From JAGXLP01 sp042218715 (GTDB lineage Bacteria > Bipolaricaulota > Bipolaricaulia > M55B111), in the NCBI GenBank assembly GCA_042218715.1, contig JBDGQU010000198.1, positions 1 through 11,200 on the forward strand: a stretch of 11,200 nt of DNA. Direction: 5' to 3'. How positions within the stretch are numbered: position 1 is the first letter of the stretch; each line of letters opens with the position of its first letter. The notes under the pieces were generated by a model that searched no databases, was not told the DNA's origin, and worked only from the letters and a program-made list of their open reading frames with translations. Made by a program: the position numbers and the translations under genes. Below are positions 5,056 through 11,200 of this stretch, in pieces.

Positions 5056-7722
5056 CTAAGCTAGCCTTTTCAAGGACCTGTAAACCTGTCCCACTGCTAC
5101 CGGAGCAACGCTAAAGCCAATAATTGTCATCCAGCCTGCGAATCCCGGGGGATAGACTTTGAGAATTTCAGAAAAGAACGGTACGTACACGACCAATAAA
5201 AGCAGAACCGTGCACAGACCGAGCGCGGACCAGATGAAAGGATTTCTGGTTATATGATTAATAAACAGCTTGGACTTCGGTTCGCGCATGTTAAATACGT
5301 GCCACAGCTGGGCAAACGCCAACGTTAGGAAGGACACGCTGACGGCTCTCGGAACCTCGAATCCCAGCCAGGTTAGGCTCAAACCCAGTGCCCCGAGGAC
5401 CGAGACTGTGAGGACAAATCCGTATCCTCCCACCTCCAGCCAGTCTTTGCTCCTTGCTATTGGCTCGTCGGAATCTCTGGGAGGTCTTTCCATGACGGAA
5501 GAACCGCCCTCGTCGAACCCAAGAGCCAGAGCGGGGAAAACGTCGGTAACTAGATTCAGAAAGAGGATTTGAAGGGGAAGAATCGGCAGGGGTAATCCCG
5601 CAAAAGAGGCAATAGCTACGGCCATTATCTCACTAATATTACAGGATAACAGGTATCGAACGAACCTCCTTATGTTTCCAAATATAACCCTTCCCCCTTC
5701 TATTGCCGACACGATCGTCGAGAAGCTGTCGTCTTTGAGTATCATATCGGCCGCTTGCTGTGCCACCTGGGTTCCCCTCAGCCCCATTGCAATGCCTATA
5801 TCGGCCTTTTTTAACGCGGGAGCGTCGTTTACGCCGTCCCCGGTCATGGCAACTACGGACCGGTTCTCCTGGTGTAAAGAAATTAAATCCAACTTCTGCC
5901 TCGGGCTCACCCTCGCGAACATCGGTCCCCCCAGGAGACGATCCTTCTCCTCTTTATTTAACTCTTCGTAAGGTTTAATATCACGCGAATGTATGACTTC
6001 TCCTGACTCTTCGGCTAGACCTACAGCCGTCCCCACGTTCTTCGCAGTCACGGCCTGGTCACCGGTCACCATTACTACCCGAATGCCTGCTCGCCGACAG
6101 AGCCGGATAGACTCTTTTACTTCCTTCTTCGGCGGATCGAGCATGCCGACAAGTCCGAGGAAAGTCAGGTCCCGGTAAGGGTCCCCGTCAGTAGAATTTA
6201 CCTCACTCTCGGCCAGCGCAAGCACTCGGAGACCTTCCTCGGCCATCTCTTCGTTTCTTTCTTCGAGATCCTGCCTGATTTCCTCGGACAGCTCAACCGT
6301 TCCTTCTTCCGTTCTGATAGAATTTGAGCCCGAAATTACCTCTTCGGGTGCCCCTTTTACCGCCACTCGAAAGTTTCCGTCCCTTTTGTGGTAGGTCGCC
6401 ATCATCTTCGTGTCCGAATCAAACGCGACCTCCCGGGCCTCTGGATACTTAGACAGCAGCTCCTTTCGGCGAATCCCGAACTTTTCCCCGGCTTCCAACA
6501 GGCTAATTTCCATTGGATCCCCTACACCTTCTTCTTCGTCCAGGCTTGCATTATTGCACAGAACCCCTATCTCCAATGCTTCGCGTAGAATAGTCCCTTT
6601 TGCCTTATCAGCCGTCACTTCTCCTTCACCTTCGAGCTCCGAATCCTCGCCTACCTCGAAGTCGAAGGGCTCGAACGCCATTCGACTAACGGTCATCCTG
6701 TTTTCGGTCAGCGTCCCGGTCTTATCCGTCATGATAACGTCAGTTCCCCCGAGCGTTTCAACAGCTGAAAGCCGGTTAATTAAAGCATTCCGCCTGGCCA
6801 TTCGCCACATACCTCTCGCGAGAGCCAGAGTGGCCACTATAGGTAACCCTTCCGGAATTGCGGCAACGGCTAAAGCTATAGACGTCTCAATCATCAGAAA
6901 CAGGTCTTTTCCTGCTAAAATGCCGACCCCGGCAACCAGCGCAGTTATGGCCAGAGTTACCCAGATCAGCCGGTTTCCCAGTTCGGCCAGCTTTTCTTCT
7001 AAAGGAGTTGCCTCTTCCTCGGCCTCCTCTACGAGCGAGGAAATATCCCCTAACTCCGTTTCCATACCCGTAGCCACGACTAATCCTTTACCGGACCCTC
7101 GTGTTACGAAAGTGCCCTTGAAGGCCATGTTAGACCTCTCAGCAAGCGGTAAGTCCGAATCCAGATCTCCTGTTTCCTTGTCGGCCGCCATCGATTCTCC
7201 GGTAAGGGCCGATTCGTCTACCTGCAACTTGGATGCCTCCAGGAGACGGAGGTCCGCTGTAACTATATCCCCACCTTCCAACACCACTACGTCGCCGGGT
7301 ACCAGTTCTTCCGCGGGTACTTCCTTTACCTCTCCATCTCTGAGTACCTTACTCTTTACCTGCCCAAGCTGCCGGAGCGCCTCCATGGATTGAACTGCTC
7401 TCAGCTCAGTCAGAAAGCCAATAGCGGCGTTAATTAATATAACAACAAAGATTGCCACGGCTTCCACCCAATGGCCGAAGATCACCGAGACCCCGCTTGC
7501 AACCACCAGGAGCAAAACTATGAGACTTTTAAACTGGTTTATTAGAATCTCCCAGAAACTCTGACGTTCTACCTTCCTCAGCTGATTTAGGCCGTGACTT
7601 TCCAGTCTCGATTCGGCCTCGGACTGGCTCAACCCCTCCCTCCCGGAGGAATTCAAACTCTCGATCAATTCCTCGATGGGGGTAGAACTCGCGGTGGCTG
7701 TGTCGAAGTTTTCACTCTTCAT
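5056..7722 (-). CDS. P2-type Ca2+-transporting P-type ATPase
   Basis: The 888-aa protein is a complete P-type ATPase of the SERCA/PMCA group, which moves Ca2+ out of the cytosol at the cost of ATP. In order it shows an N-terminal cation-ATPase domain (1-60), helices M1-M2 (67-104), the actuator loop TGES (174-177), M4 with PEGLP (290-294), the phosphorylated Asp333 in DKTGT, the nucleotide-site KGAPE (456-460), TGD (553-555), and the hinge TGDGVND (627-633), then M5-M10. Ion ligands match SERCA in M4 (Glu291), M5 (Asn695, Glu698) and M6 (Asn723, Thr726, Asp727), while M8 has Gln805 where SERCA has Glu, as in PMCA-type pumps. A longer frame reaches 7758, but the ATG at 7722 follows AGGGAGGG and matches the start of the duplicated fragment at 3450. 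No clear promoter or terminator was found. Confidence 0.95.
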   Translation of the reverse strand: MKSENFDTATASSTPIEELIESLNSSGREGLSQSEAESRLESHGLNQLRKVERQSFWEILINQFKSLIVLLLVVASGVSVIFGHWVEAVAIFVVILINAAIGFLTELRAVQSMEALRQLGQVKSKVLRDGEVKEVPAEELVPGDVVVLEGGDIVTADLRLLEASKLQVDESALTGESMAADKETGDLDSDLPLAERSNMAFKGTFVTRGSGKGLVVATGMETELGDISSLVEEAEEEATPLEEKLAELGNRLIWVTLAITALVAGVGILAGKDLFLMIETSIALAVAAIPEGLPIVATLALARGMWRMARRNALINRLSAVETLGGTDVIMTDKTGTLTENRMTVSRMAFEPFDFEVGEDSELEGEGEVTADKAKGTILREALEIGVLCNNASLDEEEGVGDPMEISLLEAGEKFGIRRKELLSKYPEAREVAFDSDTKMMATYHKRDGNFRVAVKGAPEEVISGSNSIRTEEGTVELSEEIRQDLEERNEEMAEEGLRVLALAESEVNSTDGDPYRDLTFLGLVGMLDPPKKEVKESIRLCRRAGIRVVMVTGDQAVTAKNVGTAVGLAEESGEVIHSRDIKPYEELNKEEKDRLLGGPMFARVSPRQKLDLISLHQENRSVVAMTGDGVNDAPALKKADIGIAMGLRGTQVAQQAADMILKDDSFSTIVSAIEGGRVIFGNIRRFVRYLLSCNISEIMAVAIASFAGLPLPILPLQILFLNLVTDVFPALALGFDEGGSSVMERPPRDSDEPIARSKDWLEVGGYGFVLTVSVLGALGLSLTWLGFEVPRAVSVSFLTLAFAQLWHVFNMREPKSKLFINHITRNPFIWSALGLCTVLLLLVVYVPFFSEILKVYPPGFAGWMTIIGFSVAPVAVGQVYRSLKRLA

Positions 7723-7915
7723 TGGGCCCTCCCTATAAAGTAGTTCAGAGAAGCTCAAAAAAGTACAAGTCGCGTTCCTGGTAGTAAATACAGGTAGCTT
7801 TTAACTGAAATCGTTGATTAGAACCTTTGTTTTCAGGTCATTCCAAAAAATGAAACATTAAACCTTTGACGAGCTCTCAATAGTTATTAACCACCCTTCG
7901 GCCACGAATTTCTGA

Positions 7916-8080
7916 CTAAATATATCTACGCTTATTATAAAGTTCAACATAGGTCTGACAAAAGAAGCTAATACTCCCATTGGCTCGTTAGTTCGTGCGT
8001 CCGTCGTTATCGTGGCGGGAACAGCGTTTTTCTCTAAGTCGGCTCAGTCTAAAGACAAACTGGACCAAATTAAAACCTAA
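7916..8080 (+). pseudogene. possible C-terminal remnant of an unknown membrane protein
   Basis: The plus strand is open for 54 codons from a stop at 7913 to TAA at 8080 and has no ATG, GTG or TTG start with a ribosome site. The part from GLTKEANTPIGSL through RASVVIVAGTAFF (a likely membrane helix) to the charged tail SAQSKDKLDQIKT reads like the end of a real small membrane protein. No family is recognised. It may be chance, as a 54-codon frame alone is not strong evidence. Confidence 0.3.
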
Positions 8081-8219
8081 GTCGTGCAATTTTCTCTCCT
8101 GAGACCAACTTCTAATTCAGTCTACAAGAAAAATAGTCCCTATTTGAAAAACTTATGTATCTTCATCCGTTGGGTGATATCTAAAGCAATAAATCAAGTT
8201 GCTCTCCCGACACTTTCAC

Positions 8220-8339
8220 CCAGCACCCAGATGAGGAAAGTTACCTGGATGTATAATCTACTATTGAACAATCATGGCAGGCAGTACCGTAATCCAGCCA
8301 AGATCTCCAGCCAAGTCTCGGAGCTCATCTGGGTGCTGG
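8220..8339. repeat. 16-bp perfect inverted repeat, 88 bp apart
   Basis: CCAGCACCCAGATGAG (8220-8235) is the exact reverse complement of CTCATCTGGGTGCTGG (8324-8339). The arms enclose 88 bases with a partial tandem repeat. No T-run follows on either strand, so it is not a simple terminator. It could be a small non-autonomous element, the folded core of an RNA, or the end of a decayed mobile element. Confidence 0.75.
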
Positions 8340-8369
8340 ACCAATTTCCGTTTATCAAATAAGTCTTTC

Positions 8370-8419
8370 GGTTAACTCTTCTCTGTTAATCTACCAGGTC
8401 AAAGCCGGTTAATTTTGGT
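8370..8419. repeat. 50-bp conserved element, copy B
   Basis: Homologous to 3479-3529. It lies just upstream of the plus-strand operon promoter and about 650 bases from the ATPase start. Weaker resemblance to copy A continues through about 8490 (for example TTAAGAT followed by CAATTT), which suggests that the duplicated block included this promoter region. Confidence 0.7.
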
Positions 8420-8440
8420 ACAAATAATTCCTAACCTTTT

Positions 8441-8470
8441 TTGACAACGAACGAGAAAATAGTTTAAGAT
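8441..8470 (+). promoter_or_regulatory. promoter of the beta-CASP/LOG operon
   Basis: -35 TTGACA (8441-8446) is perfect. After an 18-base spacer comes TAAGAT (8465-8470), four of six matches to TATAAT. Transcription would start near 8477, about 45 bases before the first gene, which has a strong ribosome site. Confidence 0.65.
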
Positions 8471-8523
8471 AAGTAAGCAATTTCATTTAACTATTTGCCT
8501 GAATATCAGGGAGGTGAAGTAAA

Positions 8524-8760
8524 ATGAGCTGGTTCTTTCGTAACGTCGTAGTGGTATTGGGGCTAGCCGTTGGCGCTTTTATCCTTTCCTTGCTATTGGT
8601 AAAACTGCTGTGGGTCTGGACCATTCCCGATCTCTTCCCAAGAGCTGTAGAAGAAGGTTTCATAGCTAAAAATATTTCCTGGTTCACTTCACTCAAAGTA
8701 GCAATTTTCGCTTCGGTCCTTACAGCTCTCGCCGGCGCCCGGGGAACTAAATCGGAATAA
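8524..8760 (+). CDS. small two-helix membrane protein of unknown function
   Basis: The 78-aa product has two likely membrane helices, at residues 7-29 and 54-72, joined by a loop with VWTIPDLFPRAVEEGFIAK (31-49) and an SWFTSLK entry into helix two. Both ends are short. CAGGGAGGTGAAGT lies just upstream of the ATG with good spacing, and a strong promoter lies about 80 bases before, so the gene is convincing in spite of its size. It is the first gene of an operon with the beta-CASP protein (37 bases later) and the LOG protein. I recognise no named family. It may be a membrane anchor or stress protein, but nothing in the sequence decides this. Confidence 0.85.
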   Translation: MSWFFRNVVVVLGLAVGAFILSLLLVKLLWVWTIPDLFPRAVEEGFIAKNISWFTSLKVAIFASVLTALAGARGTKSE

Positions 8761-8797
8761 TAGTTAGCAATAAGCAGGAAATTCCAGGGAGGAAAAA

Positions 8798-10201
8798 TTG
8801 AACGTAAGGTTAAAATTCCTGGGGGCCGCGGGCAACGTAACCGGATCGAGTTACCTGCTCGAGGCAAACGAGGATAAAATACTGATAGACTGCGGGCTCT
8901 ACCAGGAGAGAGACTTCCGGAGTAGAAACTGGGAACCGTTCCCGTTTGACCCCTCGACCGTCGACGCCGTAATCCTCACTCACGCTCATCTCGATCACTG
9001 CGGACTGCTCCCCAAACTCGTCAAAGGAGGTTTCAACGGGAATATATTTTGTACCGGAGCCACGGCCGAGATCGCCAGAGTTATCCTGCTCGATTCCGCA
9101 AAGATACAGGAATTCGACGCCGCCCAGAAGAAGAAGCGTCATAAAGCCTCGAGTAAGAAACCAAAGTACCCCGAGAAACCCCTTTATACAACGGAGGAAG
9201 CAAAAGAAGTATTTCCACTCTTTACTCCGGTAAATTACGAGGAAAGTGTCGGAATCTCGAAAGATCTGGAATTTTCCCTCCACGATGCCGGCCACATACT
9301 GGGCTCGGCCACGGTGAAACTAAAAACGACGAGAGGCCAGGGGCGAACGTTCCTCTTCTCGGGGGACATAGGTAGGTGGGACAGACCGGTACTGCGTAAT
9401 CCGTCCACCTTTAAAGAAGCGGATTACATTCAGATAGAATCGACCTACGGAGACCGGACCCACGAACCGTCGGAGCAGATTCTTGACCAACTGGCGAAAG
9501 TCATAAATTCGACCGAGAAGAGGGGTGGGAACGTAGTAATTCCCAGTTTCGCCCTTGGCAGGGCTCAAGAGGTCTTGTTCTATCTGAACAAGCTATTGAT
9601 AGAAGACAAGATCCCTCATCTGTTGGTCTTTCTGGACAGTCCGATGGCAACAGAAATTACAAAGGTTTTCAAAAGGCACGCCGATCTCTACGACAGAGAG
9701 ATGAAAAAACTTACCGGAGCCAGCAAATCCCCGTTCGACTTTCCTTCCCTAAAACTGGTATCGGATCAAGCGGACTCAAAATCAATCAATCACCTGAAAG
9801 GGACGAGCGTGATAATTTCCAGCTCCGGCATGTGTACGGGGGGCAGGATCAAACACCACCTGATTCACAACATCTCCCGTCCGGAAAGCACAGTTCTGTT
9901 CGTCGGTTACCAGGCCAAAGGGACTCTAGGGCGGGAAATAGTGGAAGGGAAGGATCCGGTACGGATTCTTGGTAAAGACAGGAAGGTAAAGGCAGGGATA
10001 ACCCGGCTGGGTGGACTGTCGGCCCACGCGGATAAAGAAGAATTGATGAGGTGGTTAAGTTCGGTCGAGAATCAGCCCCGGCGGGTCTTTGTAACTCATG
10101 GAGAAGGGGAAGCCGTACAGGAATTCGTTTCCAGGATCAAAAAAGAGAGAGATTGGCCGGTTGCCTCTCCGAGTTACGGTGACGAATTCGACTTAACCTA
10201 A
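8798..10201 (+). CDS. metallo-beta-lactamase/beta-CASP RNA-processing exonuclease-like protein
   Basis: The 467-aa protein has the full layout of the CPSF-73/Ysh1-like beta-CASP group, zinc-dependent nucleases that cut RNA. The zinc site shows THAHLDHCG (61-69, with His62, His64, Asp66, His67), His166 in HDAGHILGSA, and Asp190 in FSGDIG. The beta-CASP motifs follow: Glu214 in IESTYGDR, the PSFALGRAQE segment (249-258), His410 in GLSAHADKEEL, and His434 in VTHGE. SSSGMCTGGR (341-350) is also typical. All catalytic residues are present, so it should be active. The start is TTG at 8798, because AGGGAGG lies 5 bases before it and no ATG fits. It has no KH domains, unlike many archaeal CPSF proteins. 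The LOG gene follows 24 bases after its stop. RNA substrates are unknown. Confidence 0.93.
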   Translation: MNVRLKFLGAAGNVTGSSYLLEANEDKILIDCGLYQERDFRSRNWEPFPFDPSTVDAVILTHAHLDHCGLLPKLVKGGFNGNIFCTGATAEIARVILLDSAKIQEFDAAQKKKRHKASSKKPKYPEKPLYTTEEAKEVFPLFTPVNYEESVGISKDLEFSLHDAGHILGSATVKLKTTRGQGRTFLFSGDIGRWDRPVLRNPSTFKEADYIQIESTYGDRTHEPSEQILDQLAKVINSTEKRGGNVVIPSFALGRAQEVLFYLNKLLIEDKIPHLLVFLDSPMATEITKVFKRHADLYDREMKKLTGASKSPFDFPSLKLVSDQADSKSINHLKGTSVIISSSGMCTGGRIKHHLIHNISRPESTVLFVGYQAKGTLGREIVEGKDPVRILGKDRKVKAGITRLGGLSAHADKEELMRWLSSVENQPRRVFVTHGEGEAVQEFVSRIKKERDWPVASPSYGDEFDLT

Positions 10202-10225
10202 CAAGGGAGGTATTGCGAGGAGAAC

Positions 10226-10912
10226 ATGGAAGAAAGTTACGAGATAAACGAACTCGAAAAAGAAGAATCCTGGCGGATGTTCAGGATTATCGGGGAGCTG
10301 GTAGAAGGCTTCGACAAACTTTCGGACATTGAACCAGCTGTAACTATTTACGGCTCGGCCCGGATCGAGGAAGGAAGCGAGAACTACGAGAAATCCCGTC
10401 GGATTGCCAGGCTCATAGGACAGCAAGGCTTCACTATAGTGACAGGTGGTGGTCCAGGAGTAATGGAAGCCGCCAACAGAGGGGGAAAAGAAGCGGGGGT
10501 CAAGTCAGTCGGGTTAAACATTGGCCTGCCGGAAGAACAGGAACCGAACCCTTACACAACCCGCGCTCTCTCTTTCCATTACTTCTTCGCAAGAAAGATA
10601 ATGTTGGTCAAATACGCTTCTGCGTTCGTCATAATGCCCGGCGGGCTGGGAACCCTGGACGAACTAACGGAACTTTTAACCTTGATGCAAACAAAAAAGA
10701 TAAAGCCTTTCCCGGTAGTTCTGTTCGGAGGTGAATACTGGCGAGGTTTCCTCACCTGGTTAAAGGATTCGGCGCTGCAAAGAGGACTGATTTCCGAAGA
10801 GGATTTCGAACTTTTGCGTGTGTGTAACGAGGTAGAAGAGGTTGTGAATACCATCAAAACCTGGAGAGAGAAAAGAAACCTCGGGGGAGAGCGAGCCTTA
10901 TTCGGGGACTGA
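10226..10912 (+). CDS. LOG family (TIGR00730-type) Rossmann-fold nucleotide-binding protein
   Basis: The 228-aa protein carries the signatures of the LOG/lysine-decarboxylase-like family: YGSAR (42-46), VTGGGPGVMEAANRGG (72-87), Arg123 in FFARKIML, and PGGLGTLDE (138-146), which binds the nucleotide phosphate and holds the active-site glutamate. Characterised members are phosphoribohydrolases that release ribose 5'-phosphate from nucleoside monophosphates, including cytokinin precursors. Whether this one acts on free nucleotides or modified bases is unknown. The N-terminal 30 residues are acidic and helical. Start ATG at 10226 follows GAGGAG by 3 bases, with a second AGGGAGG further up. It is the last gene of a three-gene operon; pairing with an RNA-degrading enzyme may suggest turnover of nucleotide products, which is inference. 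Confidence 0.9.
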   Translation: MEESYEINELEKEESWRMFRIIGELVEGFDKLSDIEPAVTIYGSARIEEGSENYEKSRRIARLIGQQGFTIVTGGGPGVMEAANRGGKEAGVKSVGLNIGLPEEQEPNPYTTRALSFHYFFARKIMLVKYASAFVIMPGGLGTLDELTELLTLMQTKKIKPFPVVLFGGEYWRGFLTWLKDSALQRGLISEEDFELLRVCNEVEEVVNTIKTWREKRNLGGERALFGD

Positions 10913-10929
10913 GAAGTTCGAGTATACCT

Positions 10930-10986
10930 CTGCCCCAGTTAATACTTTCCAGAACTAAACGCGTAACTATTTCCTTACTGGGGCAG
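10930..10986. repeat. 10-bp inverted repeat between convergent genes
   Basis: CTGCCCCAGT (10930-10939) is the reverse complement of ACTGGGGCAG (10977-10986), with a 37-base loop. It lies between the plus-strand LOG gene and the minus-strand MscS gene, where a terminator is expected, but neither strand has a T-run after the stem. It may be a Rho-type or RNA-stabilising hairpin. Confidence 0.55.
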
Positions 10987-11044
10987 GTACTCGCGGGTTA
11001 GCGATTCCGGTCGATACGCTCCATGGATTTGTTGATTCCTGGCA

Positions 11045-11200
11045 TTAAGGGTTTTCACCCTTCATCTCTATACCGTATTGGGGGTTAGGAGAAATTTTGA
11101 TCTCGTGTTCAGCCAGTCTTTCCTTTATCTCGGTAATTAAGTATTCCCGGGTTTGCATGAAATCATCTTTCTGAGACCATGCCCAGAGAGTCAAATCTAC
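11045..11200 (-). CDS. C-terminal end of an MscS-type mechanosensitive channel (partial)
   Basis: The minus-strand frame enters at the right edge and ends at TAA (11047-11045), giving 51 residues: VDLTLWAWSQKDDFMQTREY, then LITEIKERLAEHEIKISPNP and a short tail. This matches the C-terminal alpha/beta domain of MscS-family channels, where a strand with W-A is followed by a helix and the ending 'gIeiPfPq'. Here the usual IPFPQ is ISPNPQ. The channel opens under membrane tension and releases solutes in hypo-osmotic shock. The membrane part lies outside the window, so the subfamily cannot be set. Confidence 0.8.
   Translation of the reverse strand, partial: VDLTLWAWSQKDDFMQTREYLITEIKERLAEHEIKISPNPQYGIEMKGENP

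Larger units (their letters stand above)
7723..8523. other. 801-bp gene-poor region with remnant-like frames, between ATPase and the beta-CASP operon
   Basis: By comparison with the truncated ATPase copy, where the 50-bp element lies 28 bases from the ATG, about 620 extra bases (roughly 7745-8365) sit between the ATPase start and the element here. The extra DNA holds a plus-strand open tail at 7916-8080, a 16-bp inverted repeat (8220-8235 with 8324-8339), a tandem TCCAGCCAAG (8293-8302 and 8306-8315) inside it, and an open frame at 8084-8362 that has no Shine-Dalgarno and does not look like protein. The last 150 bases hold element B and the operon promoter. Confidence 0.5.

Noticed and set aside
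6410..7393. 327-codon plus-strand open frame antisense to the ATPase gene
   Set aside because: It is Ser/Pro/Arg-rich with no domain pattern, lies wholly opposite a well-supported ATPase gene, and has no ribosome site; it is a codon-bias shadow.
7723..7758. Longer start for the ATPase adding 12 residues
   Set aside because: The ATG at 7722 has a strong ribosome site (AGGGAGGG), and the duplicated fragment uses the equivalent ATG.
8084..8362. 92-codon plus-strand open frame in the gene-poor region
   Set aside because: No Shine-Dalgarno before its ATG-less start, composition is not protein-like, and it runs across the inverted repeat.
8261..8371. 36-codon minus-strand frame reading HPDELRDLAGDLGWITVL
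   Set aside because: Looks coding-like by eye, but it is short, has no start, and overlaps the inverted repeat; frames of this length are common by chance.

Overview
The window is bacterial chromosomal DNA. Every protein gene with a clear start has a strong purine-rich Shine-Dalgarno site (GGAGG type). Sigma-70-like -35/-10 boxes and intrinsic terminators are visible, and one gene starts with TTG. Intergenic DNA is AT-rich, while the large enzyme genes are richer in GC. The sequence does not let me name a genus. The gene content fits a free-living bacterium with a Gram-positive-like signal grammar, but that is a loose impression. No rRNA, tRNA, CRISPR array or intact insertion sequence was seen.

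Left part (1-2900, all genes on the minus strand). A DUF2254 membrane protein gene is flanked by two copies of one module. The complete copy has a 151-aa glycine-rich membrane-associated protein of unrecognised family, then a 125-nt spacer, then a stand-alone 77-aa ATP-cone protein with its own terminator. The other copy, at the window edge, keeps only a decayed 3' end of the 151-aa gene and the first 55 nt of the spacer. Both spacers carry a perfect 12-nt anti-Shine-Dalgarno complement with no normal start codon behind it.

Middle (2900-5000). Long AT-rich DNA of uncertain content leads to a truncated, promoter-bearing copy of the first 66 codons of the calcium-type P-type ATPase that lies intact further right. 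Next comes a plus-strand pair: a GNAT acetyltransferase and a membrane-anchored DUF192-like protein, closed by a strong terminator.

Right part (5000-11200). A full-length P2-type Ca2+-ATPase (minus strand) is separated by about 800 bp of gene-poor DNA from a divergent plus-strand operon. That operon has a clear promoter and encodes a two-helix membrane protein, a metallo-beta-lactamase/beta-CASP ribonuclease-like protein and a LOG-family nucleotide-binding protein. The C-terminus of an MscS-type channel (minus strand) enters from the right edge.

The main theme beyond ordinary genes is local duplication and decay. Two independent segment pairs (1-190 with 2256-2390, and 3250-3600 with 7510-7740 plus 8370-8500) show that pieces of this locus were copied. 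The truncated ATPase copy also preserves what may be the original spacing between the ATPase start and its upstream DNA, and so points to a roughly 620-bp insertion upstream of the intact ATPase. Several genes (DUF2254, P-type ATPase, MscS) concern membrane ion or solute balance, but no single pathway links them.
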